Made by a program: the position numbers and the translations under genes. From Hysterangium stoloniferum (lineage: Eukaryota; Basidiomycota; Agaricomycetes; Hysterangiales; Hysterangiaceae), in the NCBI GenBank assembly GCA_015178975.1, contig WHVD01000001.1:1054001-1118000 (forward strand): a stretch of DNA of 64,000 bases. Reading direction: 5' to 3'. This document shows, in pieces, positions 33,202-42,959 of this stretch. Position 1 is the first letter of the stretch, and the number at the start of each line of letters is the position of its first letter. Below the pieces are notes generated by a model, which saw nothing but the letters and a program-made list of their open reading frames with translations, was not told the DNA's origin and made no database searches.

Positions 33202-35247
33202 ATGCCACCAAGAAGAAAAGCACCTGTACAGGAATCATTACCTGGACCTTCGACTCTTCATTCCCCACTTACTTTGTATACCAGCCAGACACTCACAAAC
33301 CAGCCAGATGCGATGGAAGAAGCCCATATAGAAGAAGTCCCGGAAAACCCAGACAAATCCAAGCATGAGGACAAGTCTGTGGCCCCTGACAAGGGCAAAG
33401 GTGTCAAAGATTCCCCATCTAGTGGTCAACTGTCACTTTCAGATCCTACTTCTGAGTTGCTAGAAATCACTTTAGAAAGATTGATGGATCACATACTCAG
33501 AGAAGGCAAAAAGAAGGATCTGGAACCTCCAGGGTCAAAAGTCAATGCTCCAGAACCCTTCACAGGTTCCAACACCAATAGAATTTCCACCTTCCTCATG
33601 CAATGTCACTTCAATTTCCACGATTGTTCCACTGCATTCTCCATGGACTCCCAAACAATTATGCACTCTCATACCTCTCAGGATCCATGTTGAAATGGTT
33701 TGAACTGGCTTTTAGCAGACTTTCTGAGGAAGAGCTGCTTTGGCTTGAAGATTGGGATGCTTTTGTTATGGAGCTAGAAACCAACTTTGGCCTGTATGAC
33801 CTGACAGGAGAAGCTGAGAATAGTCTCACCAATATTCGTATGAAGGACATCCAGCACATCACGGACTATATTGTCCAATTCAACAATCTTGCAGCTCATT
33901 GTCAGTGGAGTGATCCCACTCTCCACCATCAGTTCTGCCAGTCTGCCATCCCACCTTAAAGACAAAGTCTGAAAAGGAGAAGATGGCAAGCCAAAAAAAT
34001 TGTCCCATATGCGCCTCAAGGGTCAAACATGGACGCACATTATTGGGAATTTTGCATGGAAGTTGCCCATGAGACCTCTGTGGACAAGGTCAACAGGTTC
34101 ATGGCCAACAAAACCAACAACAACACCCCATCTACCAGCAACCAAAATTCCATGCAATCCGATCAGAAGAATGACAAAAAGTCTTCCAACAACAACAATA
34201 GCAACAAAGGTCAGCAGTCCGGCAAGCAAACTGGAAAACCCAACCTTACAGCCAAGCTTGGACCCGATGGCAAACTGACCCCACAAGAAAGACAATGCCA
34301 TATGGACAATAGCCTTTGTCTCTTGTGCAGAAAACCTGGTCATCGAGTTCTGAAATGTCCATTGGCGAAAGCAAACTCTGCAAAAGGTCAAACAACCAAG
34401 ACTTCCTCCACAGAATCCCCATCAAAGGACAAACCAGCTTCCAACTCAAAAAAAGAGTAAGCAACCCCACAGACTCTGCACAGGTTGGGGGTTGTGTTAC
34501 CTCTCTGTGCATTCATGAGTTTGCCCATCTTAATGCATCTGTTCATTTGAACTCTGACTCATTTTTTATTAAAATTATGTATAATATGATCCCATAATTC
34601 GGTTTTTCAGCCCTCATAGATTCCAGCTCAACTCATTGTTTTTTAGACACAAAATTCATACATAAAAATCTGTTGTCAACTTGTCTGATAAATTCAGTTA
34701 GACTCCAACTCTTTGATGGCACAAGCAATTCAGTTATCACCCAAGCTTGTAATTTATCCATTTGTTTCCCATATGGAACATCTCAGTTGGTCACTTTCTA
34801 TGTGACCCAGTTAGATTCAAGCTGCTTAATTGTCCTAGGACATAACTAGTTTACCCAATACAATCCATTGATTGACTGGGTAGCAAATAGTATAAATTTC
34901 CGGACACCCCTGGTGCCTGAGATAACTGGATCCTACATGGCCTCCATGATCCCTATGGTACCCATGGCTTTCCCGGAACCCATGGCACCTCTGTCTATTT
35001 CTCTCATTAATGCTGCAGTGTTATCAGGTCTACAAAAATGGACGGATCCCAGGTGTTCACTATCAATTTGAAAATTGATGAAGCAACCGGTCATTTTTCA
35101 ACTCCGGCATCTGAGCAAACCACTGATCTAGAAGGCATCCTGGAGAAATACCATGATTTCATGGATGTTTTTAGTAAGCAAAAAGCTGACTGGCTTCCAC
35201 CCCACAGACAGTACAACTTAAAAATTGACCTTGAAGAAGGTGCTCGG
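33202..35247 (+). pseudogene. Ty3/gypsy gag-pol remnant
   Basis: From ATG 33202 (MPPRRKAPVQESLPGPST) the frame gives a Gag N terminus, then shifts near 33650 into the capsid-like region (MLKWFELAFSRLSEEEL, ENSLTNIRMKDIQHITDYIV). A further frame change near 33955 leads to the Asn-rich part and the zinc knuckle CLLCRKPGHRVLKC near 34320-34360. A protease-like stretch (ALIDSSSTHCFLDTKF, near 34605-34660) has DSS where DSG is expected. Pol ends just after the start of RT (VFSKQKADWLPPHRQYNL, DLEEGAR), directly against LTR sequence. With frameshifts and no RT core, RNase H or integrase, it cannot be autonomous. Confidence 0.85.
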
Positions 35248-36065
35248 TGTTAGGATACACACACAGGCCGGGTTTCCGGAGAAACCCGCAGGATATCCGG
35301 TAGGACTTGGCTTCAGCTTATAGGCTGCACCCTCGCTAGATCGTGTTGTCCAATTTCAAACGGACGGACGGGGATCCCGGGGAATCTGGGCGGGGTTTGT
35401 GGGTCGTAAGTCGTAAGTCGGGGGTCGTGGGTCGTGAGTCGAGTTGGTTGAGAGAGATAGATGCGCCAGAGCCCGTGGGCTCCGACTAGTGCGAGCGATG
35501 TGAAATGTAAGGTTTTAGAGCGGAAAATATTATTAGATTACTGGGGGGAATCTAAGCTAATTTTCTGACTGGATTGTATGTACAACATCTGCCAGTTTAT
35601 ATAGACCATGGAATGCATGACATACCAAATCCAGTAATAACGAAACGAAAACTAACAAAACATGAAACGGGAATAGTAAACACCAAATTGGTGTTAGGAA
35701 CGGGACGGAACGGAGCGGAGTCCGAATCGTGACAAAGCATAACCCATAACGGGAAACGGAGCGGGAGCGGAGTCCTAAATCGTGACAGGTCATTTGACTA
35801 AAACGGGAACGGGGCTCGATTAGAGCGGTGACGGGATTCTAAGTGGGGACCGGTGACTGATGCGTGGGTCGAAGATGGACATAGACAGAGACGGAGTCCG
35901 GGGGAAGTCCGGTGACTGATATGTATCGTAATGAGGTCAAACGTAACGAGTCTTGACATAACGGAGTCCGGGCGGGAAATCCTATAAACAGATGATTGGT
36001 GCTTGTAGCGCGTGGGGGCGTACAGGTTAGTGCCCGGAGTCTGGTGGGATTGTCTGGTTGTAACA
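35248..36065 (+). mobile_element. Solo LTR, family 2, TSD CTCGG
   Basis: It begins TGTTAGGATAC, ends GGTTGTAACA, is 818 bp, and is flanked by CTCGG (35243-35247 and 36066-36070). It landed exactly at the junction between the gypsy pol remnant and the following reverse-oriented LTR. Confidence 0.93.
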
Positions 36066-36070
36066 CTCGG

Positions 36071-37359
36071 TGCTACAACCAGAATTCCCACCGGACTCCA
36101 GGCACTAACTTACACCCTATACGCACCAATTGTCAGTTTACCGGAATTCCCGCTGGACTCCGTACATCAGACTTGTCTATGTTTGACTTCGTTACATTGT
36201 GTATCAGTCACTGGAATACCCACCGGACTCCATCCCTGTCTATGTCCAAGCTCGTCCCATGCGTCAGTCACCAGACCCCACTTGGAAAACCCATCATCCC
36301 TCTAACAGAGCCCCATTCCCATTTAGTCAAATGACCTGTCACAATTCGGACTCCACTCCCACTCCGTTTCCCGTTATGGTTTATGATTTGTCATGATTTG
36401 GACTCCGCTCCGTTCCATCCCGTTCCTAACACCAAATTTGGTGCTTACTATTCTTGTTTTATGTTTTGCTAGTTTTGTTTCATTATTACTGGATTTGGTA
36501 TGTCATTCATTCCACGGTCTATATAGTCTGGCAGATGTTGTACATACAATCCAGTCAGAAAATCAGCTTAGATTCCCCCCTGTAATCTAATACATTTTCC
36601 ACTCTAAACTCCTACTTGAATTACACCACTCATGCTAGTCGGTGTCACGAATCAAATTTTACTCAATAAAGTCGAATAAACAATCAAAGAATATTCAACA
36701 ATATTGAATAAAGATGCCTCATTCGACGAAGTATTAATTCGTCCTGTTGATAAAGCATGAGGCAAAGATAGGACATGAGGCTCACGAATAAATAAGTCAA
36801 AGAAGGACTCAGAAAAGTTCGACGATTATGTAATACAGTAATAATATAATATAATATAATACAGGTTTTCTGACTGACTTCCTTCGTTCCCATCATTGCC
36901 CTTATATACTATATATCATTTACCTATGATGATAATATGATATCAAAGTGAAATCATCAATGACATCAAACTGAGACAAGTCGAAGATATTCGAGATTGT
37001 CGAAGATATGGTCGAAGAATAGTCGAGTCAGAAGTCGAGTCGGAAATTGAGTTGGAAAGTCGAAGAAATATTAAATTGAATATTATCAAAATTTGAGTTT
37101 GTATGTTCGTGACAGTCGGAGCCCACAGGCTCTGGCGCATCTATCTCTCTTATTTATCTCGACTCCCGACCTCTCAACCCACAACCTCTGGCCTACAACC
37201 TACGACCCACGAACCCCGCCCGGACTCCCTGGGATTCCCATCCACCTGTCTGAAATTGGACAACACAATCTCATGAGGGTGCAGCCTATAAGCTGAAGCC
37301 AAGTCCTACTGGATATTCTGTGGGTTTCTCTGGAAACCTGCCGCGTACGTACCCTAACA
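36071..37359 (-). mobile_element. LTR of family 2 (reverse), with nested family 1 LTR
   Basis: It begins TGCTACAACCAG and ends TACCCTAACA. Without the nested insertion it is about 812 bp. It may be the 3' LTR of the gypsy remnant, but its outer flank (CTCAG) does not match the outer flank of the 5' copy (TGTAC), so the locus is rearranged or the two LTRs come from separate insertions. Confidence 0.8.
36643..37114. mobile_element. Solo LTR, family 1, TSD GTCGG
   Basis: It begins TGTCACGAATC, ends TGTTCGTGACA, is 472 bp, and is flanked by GTCGG (36638-36642 and 37115-37119). It is inserted in a family 2 LTR. Confidence 0.95.
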
Positions 37360-37565
37360 CTCAGCCACCCCTTGGGGACATATTTACCTGCTGTCCTCCA
37401 TGGAACATTCTGCAATCTGGGGAGGATAACCCAAAACTTTAAAAATTATTTATCCACTAAAGTATATATATTTATATTGTTTGTTGTAAAATTAATATTT
37501 AATCAAATTCAGTTGATTAGGTATCACTCTGAAGAATGCAAAAATATTAATATTTATCCTATATC
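37360..37565. other. Short spacer between LTRs
   Basis: It is AT-rich, with no gene or repeat recognised. It ends with ATATC, the target duplication of the next LTR. Confidence 0.5.
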
Positions 37566-38393
37566 TGTTAGGGTACGTACACGGTGGGTTTCCGGAGAAA
37601 CCCACAGAATATCCAGTAGGACTTGGCTTCAGCTTATAGGCTGTGCCCTCACGAGATCATGTTGTCCAATTTCAGACAGGCAGATGGGAATCCCAGGAAG
37701 TCTGGGCAGGGTTCGTGGGTCGAGGGGTCGTGGGTCAGAAGTCGTGGGTCAAGAGGTCATGAGTTGAGATGGGTAAGAGAGATAGATGCACCAGAGCCCG
37801 TGGGCTCTGACTAGTGTGAGCGGTGTAATTCAAGTAGTAGTTTAGAGCGGAAAATGTATTAGATTACTGGGGGGAATCTAAGCTGATTTTCTGACTGGAT
37901 TGTATGTACAACATCTGCCAGTTTAAATAGACCATGGAGTGAATGACATACCAAATCCAGTAATGATGAAACGAAACTAGCAAAACATGAAATGGGAATA
38001 GTAAACACCAAATTTGGTGTTAGGAATGGGATGGAATGGAGTGGAGTCCGAATCATGACAAATCATAAACCATAATGGGAAACAGAGCGGGAGCGGAGTC
38101 CGAATCATGATAGGTCATTTAACTAAAATGGGAATGGGGCTCTGTTAGAGGGATGATGGGTTTTATGAGCAGGGTCCGGTGACTGACGCATGGGACAAGG
38201 ACGGACACATAGACAGGGGTGGAGTCCAGTGAGTATTCCAGTGACTGAAACACAACGTAACACAAAGTTGAACGTAGACAAGTCTGATATACGGAGTCCG
38301 GTGGGAATTCCAGTGAACTGACAATGGGTGTGTATAGGGCATGGGTGTGTATAAGTTAGTGCCCGGAGTCCAGCGGGATTTCTGGTCGTAACA
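37566..38393 (+). mobile_element. Solo LTR, family 2, TSD ATATC
   Basis: It begins TGTTAGGGTACG, ends CTGGTCGTAACA, is 828 bp, and is flanked by ATATC (37561-37565 and 38394-38398). Confidence 0.94.
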
Positions 38394-38579
38394 ATATCTG
38401 ACAAAATTTAGTCAAACAATCATCTGTAGATTATTCTTTTGGCCTACATTGCACAATGGGATTGGTACCCCAGATAGTTCTGGTTAACTCTCTAAACCAA
38501 CTAAATTTAAATTATATGAAATATATTTGAAAGTTTGCTTGTATACAAGAGAATACATCATAACCCAAAGATTAAGTCA

Positions 38580-38659
38580 TAACCCAAATAATCTTGTTTA
38601 ACTCAAATAATCTTGTTTAACCCAAATAATCTTGTTTAACCCAAATAATCTAGGTTAAC
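38580..38659. repeat. 19-bp tandem repeat split by an LTR
   Basis: The unit ccaaataatcttgtttaac is repeated about four times, the last copies diverged. The array resumes at 39520 (ttaacccaaataattttg), so the LTR at 38660-39519 inserted into it. Confidence 0.8.
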
Positions 38660-39519
38660 TGTTACGACTGGACAATCCCGCCGGACTCCGGGCACTAACC
38701 CGTATGCCCCTACGCGCTACAAGCACCAATCATCTGTTTATAGGATTTCCTGCCCAGACTCCGTCACGTCAAGACTCGTTACGTTCGACCTCATTATGAC
38801 ACATATCAGTCACCGGACTTCCCCTGGACTCCGTCTCTGTCTATGTCCGTCTTCGTCCCACGCATCAGTCACCGGTCCCCGCTTAGAATCCCGTCACCAC
38901 TCTAATCGAGCCCCATTCCCGTTTTAGTCAAATGACCTGTCACAATTTAGGACTCCGCTCCCGCTCCATTTCCCATTATGGGTTATGCTTTGTCACGATT
39001 CGGACTCCGCTCCGTTCCGTTCCGTTCCTAATACCAATTTGGTGTTTACTATTCCCGTTTCATGTTTACTATTCCCGTTTCATGTTTTGTTAGTTTCGTT
39101 TCACCATTACTGGATTTGGTATGTCATTCACTCCATGGTCTATATAAACTGGCAGATGTTGTACATACAATCCAGTCAGAAAATTAGCTTAGATTCCCCC
39201 CAGTAATCTAATAACATTTTCCGCTCTAAAACCTTACTTAATTCACATCGCTTGCACTAGTCGGAGCCCACGGGCTCCGGCACATCTATCTCTCTCAACC
39301 AACTCAACTCACGACCCACGACCTCCGACTTACGACCCACGACCCCCGACGTACGACCTATGACCCACGAACCCTGCCCGGACTCCCCGGGATCCCCGTC
39401 CGTCCGTTTGAAATTGGACAACACGATCTAGCAAGGGCACAGCCTATAAGCTGAAGCCAAGTCCTACTGGATATCCTGCGGGTTTCTCTGGAGACCTGGC
39501 CTGTGTGTGTATCCTAACA
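38660..39519 (-). mobile_element. Solo LTR, family 2 (reverse), TSD TTAAC
   Basis: It begins TGTTACGACTGG, ends TATCCTAACA, is 860 bp, and is flanked by TTAAC (38655-38659 and 39520-39524). It carries a local 21-bp duplication of gtttactattcccgtttcat (about 39041-39085). Confidence 0.94.
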
Positions 39520-39689
39520 TTAACCCAAATAATTTTGTGTAACTATGTCATTTGTGCATATTTTAAAAGGGCATGCATATTTCAAAGATGAAATTGAAAA
39601 TGTGAGGATTATTCAGTAACATTTTGTATATTCAATAATAAAGTGTGACCATCCTCCGAATATGAGCATGGTAGAAGTCTACTCGGCAG

Positions 39690-40510
39690 TGTGTTTACTA
39701 GCTTGTACTGTAAATCACTGTGATTTGTACTGAATCTTGCCAAACAATTACAAATCACAGTGAATTGCATTCTATCTCAAATATTTGTGAATTATATTGA
39801 CTTGTACTCAATAATTGTAAATTGCAGTGATTCACACAGAATCTTCCTGAACAATTGTGAATCACAGTGAATCATAATGAATCAAACTGGATCTTCCTGA
39901 ACAATGGTGAATCACAATGAAACACACTGTAGCCTCTCAAATATTTGTAAATCACAATGAATTGGGAAAAATCAGTTCAGGGTTTCTCATCTTGAAAAAC
40001 CTTTAAGAAACTCATGGGAAATTGTTAATTTCTTCAAGATTTTACAAATACATTTTTTGAATTTCCATAGTGTTTGTGACAAAGGAAAGTTTTATAATTA
40101 TTCAATGATTCTACACATAATTATATTGTAAATTTCATTATGGTTTTCCCCTCGACAAAACATTAAGAAAATGTTGTCTTGGCACAAGTTTTTTTCAGGT
40201 GGATAATCACAGTTTTCACTCAATTTCCTAAGGGGCAAAATTGAGTAGAAATATGTGGTTTTCAATTGGTTTCTCTAGGCACACTATTACAATTTTCATA
40301 GGATTTTGTTGGGTGGAAAAACCCTAACAAAATACAGGATTTTTCAAGAGTTTTCTTATTCAGAAAACCCATAAAAAATAGGCTATTCCCAACAATGTTT
40401 CCTTAGAGTTCCCTGATACACATTTTTAGGGTTTTCAGATACAATTTTTGGCCTCAGAAAAACCTACTAAAACTCCAAAATTTCAAACAGTTTTTCAGCT
40501 CAAAATGGTT
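39690..40510. repeat. AT-rich degenerate repeats, no gene
   Basis: About 39690-39965 holds imperfect repeats built on caaatcacagtgaatt and its reverse complement (for example aaatcactgtgatttg near 39711), alternating with atcttcctgaacaa. From 39970 to 40510 the sequence is AT-rich with recurring gttttt/aaaacc words and no open frame of interest. Confidence 0.5.
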
Positions 40511-40559
40511 AGAAAATTTGGTCAAATAGCAAGATTTTCTGAAAAGGTTTTCCATCTCC

Positions 40560-40790
40560 AAAAATCTTGGGGTGCCTCCAGTGCATGGTGCCTAGGAGCT
40601 GCTCCCTGGCCTTCAAGCACCTAGACTCTAGTTTTTCTGCATCAGTCCATCTACCCAGCTGATGATATGTGGCAGCCAAGTTGCCCCTGGCACTCAGTGT
40701 GTCTGGGTGTTCAGTCCATAGGAGCTGCCTGGCATTCAGCAGCTGGACCTCTAGTTGTTCTGCATCAGTCCATCTGCCCAGCTGACAATA
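40560..40790 (-). pseudogene. Stray NLR TPR fragment
   Basis: Just under two TPR units are readable on the minus strand (CQLGRWTDAEQLEVQLLNAR, then HPDTLSARGNLAATYHQLGR). They have small deletions (ARQLLWTEHP lacks residues) and a degenerate third unit. The fragment ends at 40790 against a Tc1-type terminal sequence. It is probably a broken-off C-terminal part of the NLR2 array, which resumes near 42960. Confidence 0.8.
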
Positions 40791-42300
40791 CAGTGAGGGA
40801 CAAACCCCTTCCAATGATTTTTAGTTGTGCAAATATTCTTGAATAACTCAAGAACCACTGTAGATGCAGACCTGAAATTTGGTGGTTGGTTAGGTCTATA
40901 TGTTATCTATATGCCCTTACAATATTATGACATAAGCATTAGTATTCCCTATGCTATAAATAAAATAATTACAAAACCACATTGGAAGGGTTTGTCCCTG
41001 GTATAAAAGAATGCAAATCAATCAATCTAGTACTTGGTATAGCCTCCCTTGGCCTTCAAAATAACCTCAACCCTTCTAGGCATACTCTCTATCAAGTTCT
41101 GACAAGTAGAGGCAGGGATCTTCTCCCACTCTGTCTGAACCCTCTCCTACAACTCATGGATACACTTGGGTGCCACTTCATACTCTCCCAGCCTCTTTTT
41201 GAGGTAATACCAGAGGTGTTCAATTGGATTAAGGTCAGCAGACTGAGGTGGCCATACCATGACCACAAATCCATTGTCTTTAAACCAATTGGTGGCTTTC
41301 TTGCTCTTGTGTTTAGGGTCATTGTCTTGCTGAAAGACCACATCTTCTGTGTTCTTGCCATAATACTCCATGGTTGCTTGAAGTTCATCTTCCAGAATGC
41401 TAATATAAAGGTCAGCATCCATCCTTCCATCAATCTTGGTGGAATATCCTGGTCCTTCCCACAACATACAGCCCCACAACATCAGATTTCCTCCTGCAAA
41501 CTTGACTGTACCCTCCACCAGCCTATCACTGAGCCCCTCTCCTTCCCTTTTCCACACCCACTTCCTCCCATCTGACCCCAAATGATTGATTTTTGTCTCA
41601 TCTGACCAAACAACCCTCTTCCAATCATCCACAGTCCACTCCTCGTGTGCCAGAGCAAAGTCCATCCTTGCCTTCCTATGCTTCTTTGTGAGTAAAGGCC
41701 TTTTCTCTTCACCACAGCCCTTATTCCAGCTTTCTTGAGTGCTCTATGAACAGTCTTCACTGAAATGGACTCTCCAGTCATATTTTGAAGGATTTTGGTG
41801 ACCTCAGTGGCATGTTCTGCCTTTTGAGAAGTGATTTGTTGGATGGAATAAGAATATCTGAGGGAGAAAGCTTACATGGATGGCCACTGGGTGCTTTGGC
41901 AAGTGATCAGCAATGGGTAAAGTGAATTCTGGATATAGAAGACAGACCTTTGCCAGTGATTGCAGAGATCTGAGAAGCAGACTTGCCCTTATTGAGCAAA
42001 GTGAGAATCTGGCTAACCTGAGCAGGAGTAAGAGCTTACATAGTGTAGAATGTTGAGTTGTGGGGATGTTGTTGAACTAGAAAGTGAACAGCTATATATA
42101 TATATCTAATTTTGACAGGTCACATTATTAAACAAAACCTTATTTGCAGATAATCAATAAGGTTTTGTGCTAATCATGTGACTGGGACAAAACCCTTCCA
42201 ATGTGATTTTATTATTATTTTATTTATAGCATAGGAAAGACTAATGCTTTTGTCCTAATGTCTTTACTATATCAGCAGTCATATCTGTCTTGGAATAGTA
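40791..42300 (-). mobile_element. Degenerate Tc1/mariner transposon
   Basis: The left end reads TA|cagtgagggacaaaccc at 40789-40808, inserted in the TPR fragment. An inverted version of the terminal sequence (attggaagggtttgtccctg) lies at about 40982-41001, and another copy in the left-end orientation at about 42184-42205 (gggacaaaacccttccaatg). The stretch 40905-40985 is an inverted repeat of 42190-42262. A clean right terminus with a second TA was not found, so the right side is truncated or rearranged. Confidence 0.7.
41030..42045 (-). pseudogene. Tc1/mariner-type transposase (broken)
   Basis: The minus strand shows the order of a Tc1 transposase: an N-terminal helix-turn-helix-like part (ALTPAQVSQILTLLNKGKSA then SQISAITGKG), then a degenerate linker (SISVKTVHRALKKAGI), then the DDE domain with WSDETKIN, FQQDNDPKHKSK and PPQSADLNPIEHLW supplying the D, D and E/D positions. 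A stop follows CIHEL near 41147, yet matching sequence (ERVQTEWEKIPASTCQNLIE) continues to about 41030. Stops and frame changes also occur near 41640-41680 and 41760-41900, so the copy is dead. Confidence 0.88.
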
Positions 42301-42959
42301 TTTTCATTCTTCCTCAACTTGTTCCCCTTGAAGCATCAACATAAAACTGTACATATGAGGAGACAGATGCAGATGCCAATACTATTTTAGTGATTGACCT
42401 CTGACTTATTGATAGTTATATTACCTGAGCCAATCTGAACAACAATTGTTTTAGAGTTGGAATAGTTATTATTCAAGCAATGAATGCTACATGTACCACT
42501 AAAACAGGAAACAGAAATGAAACAATATTGAAAAACAATTGAATGACTACAAGATGTATGAGAAACCACATTCAGTAAATGTATAGAATTTGTGACATCA
42601 ACTCACAAGTGTTCATAAGACAGACAAAAATGGTGATGGCAACCTTAGACAGAAATGAAGAAATATATGAAAAGTGACCGATGACATAAATGTGGTGAGC
42701 ATTATGGAAGACACCAAAATGCATTGCAGAAGATATGTTGGCAATATTAGTGCACATGGACCATTCATGAAGTGAGAGTTTTCAGACAGGGCTTAATAAC
42801 TTGGACTTCCTTTCCATCGGAGGTCTTCACCTCTCAACTAAGTTTTCAAAGGGTTCATTGGCTACATTTGGGAGATAACAATGACCCTAAGATACATATA
42901 TACAAAGGGATGTCAGTGTCTGGCTTCCACAGCTTGTTCTGTGTTCAGTGCAAAAGATG
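42301..42959. other. Intergenic, nothing recognised
   Basis: No gene or clear repeat was seen between the Tc1 remnant and the degenerate end of the NLR2 array. Confidence 0.45.

Noticed and set aside
31596..37359. A complete gypsy element with paired LTRs
   Set aside because: The outer flanks (TGTAC and CTCAG) do not match, so the two reverse-oriented LTRs cannot be shown to belong to one insertion.
35557..39206. Numerous 60-110-codon frames in the LTRs
   Set aside because: They fall inside solo LTRs, recur in both orientations in each copy, and show no retroelement protein motif.
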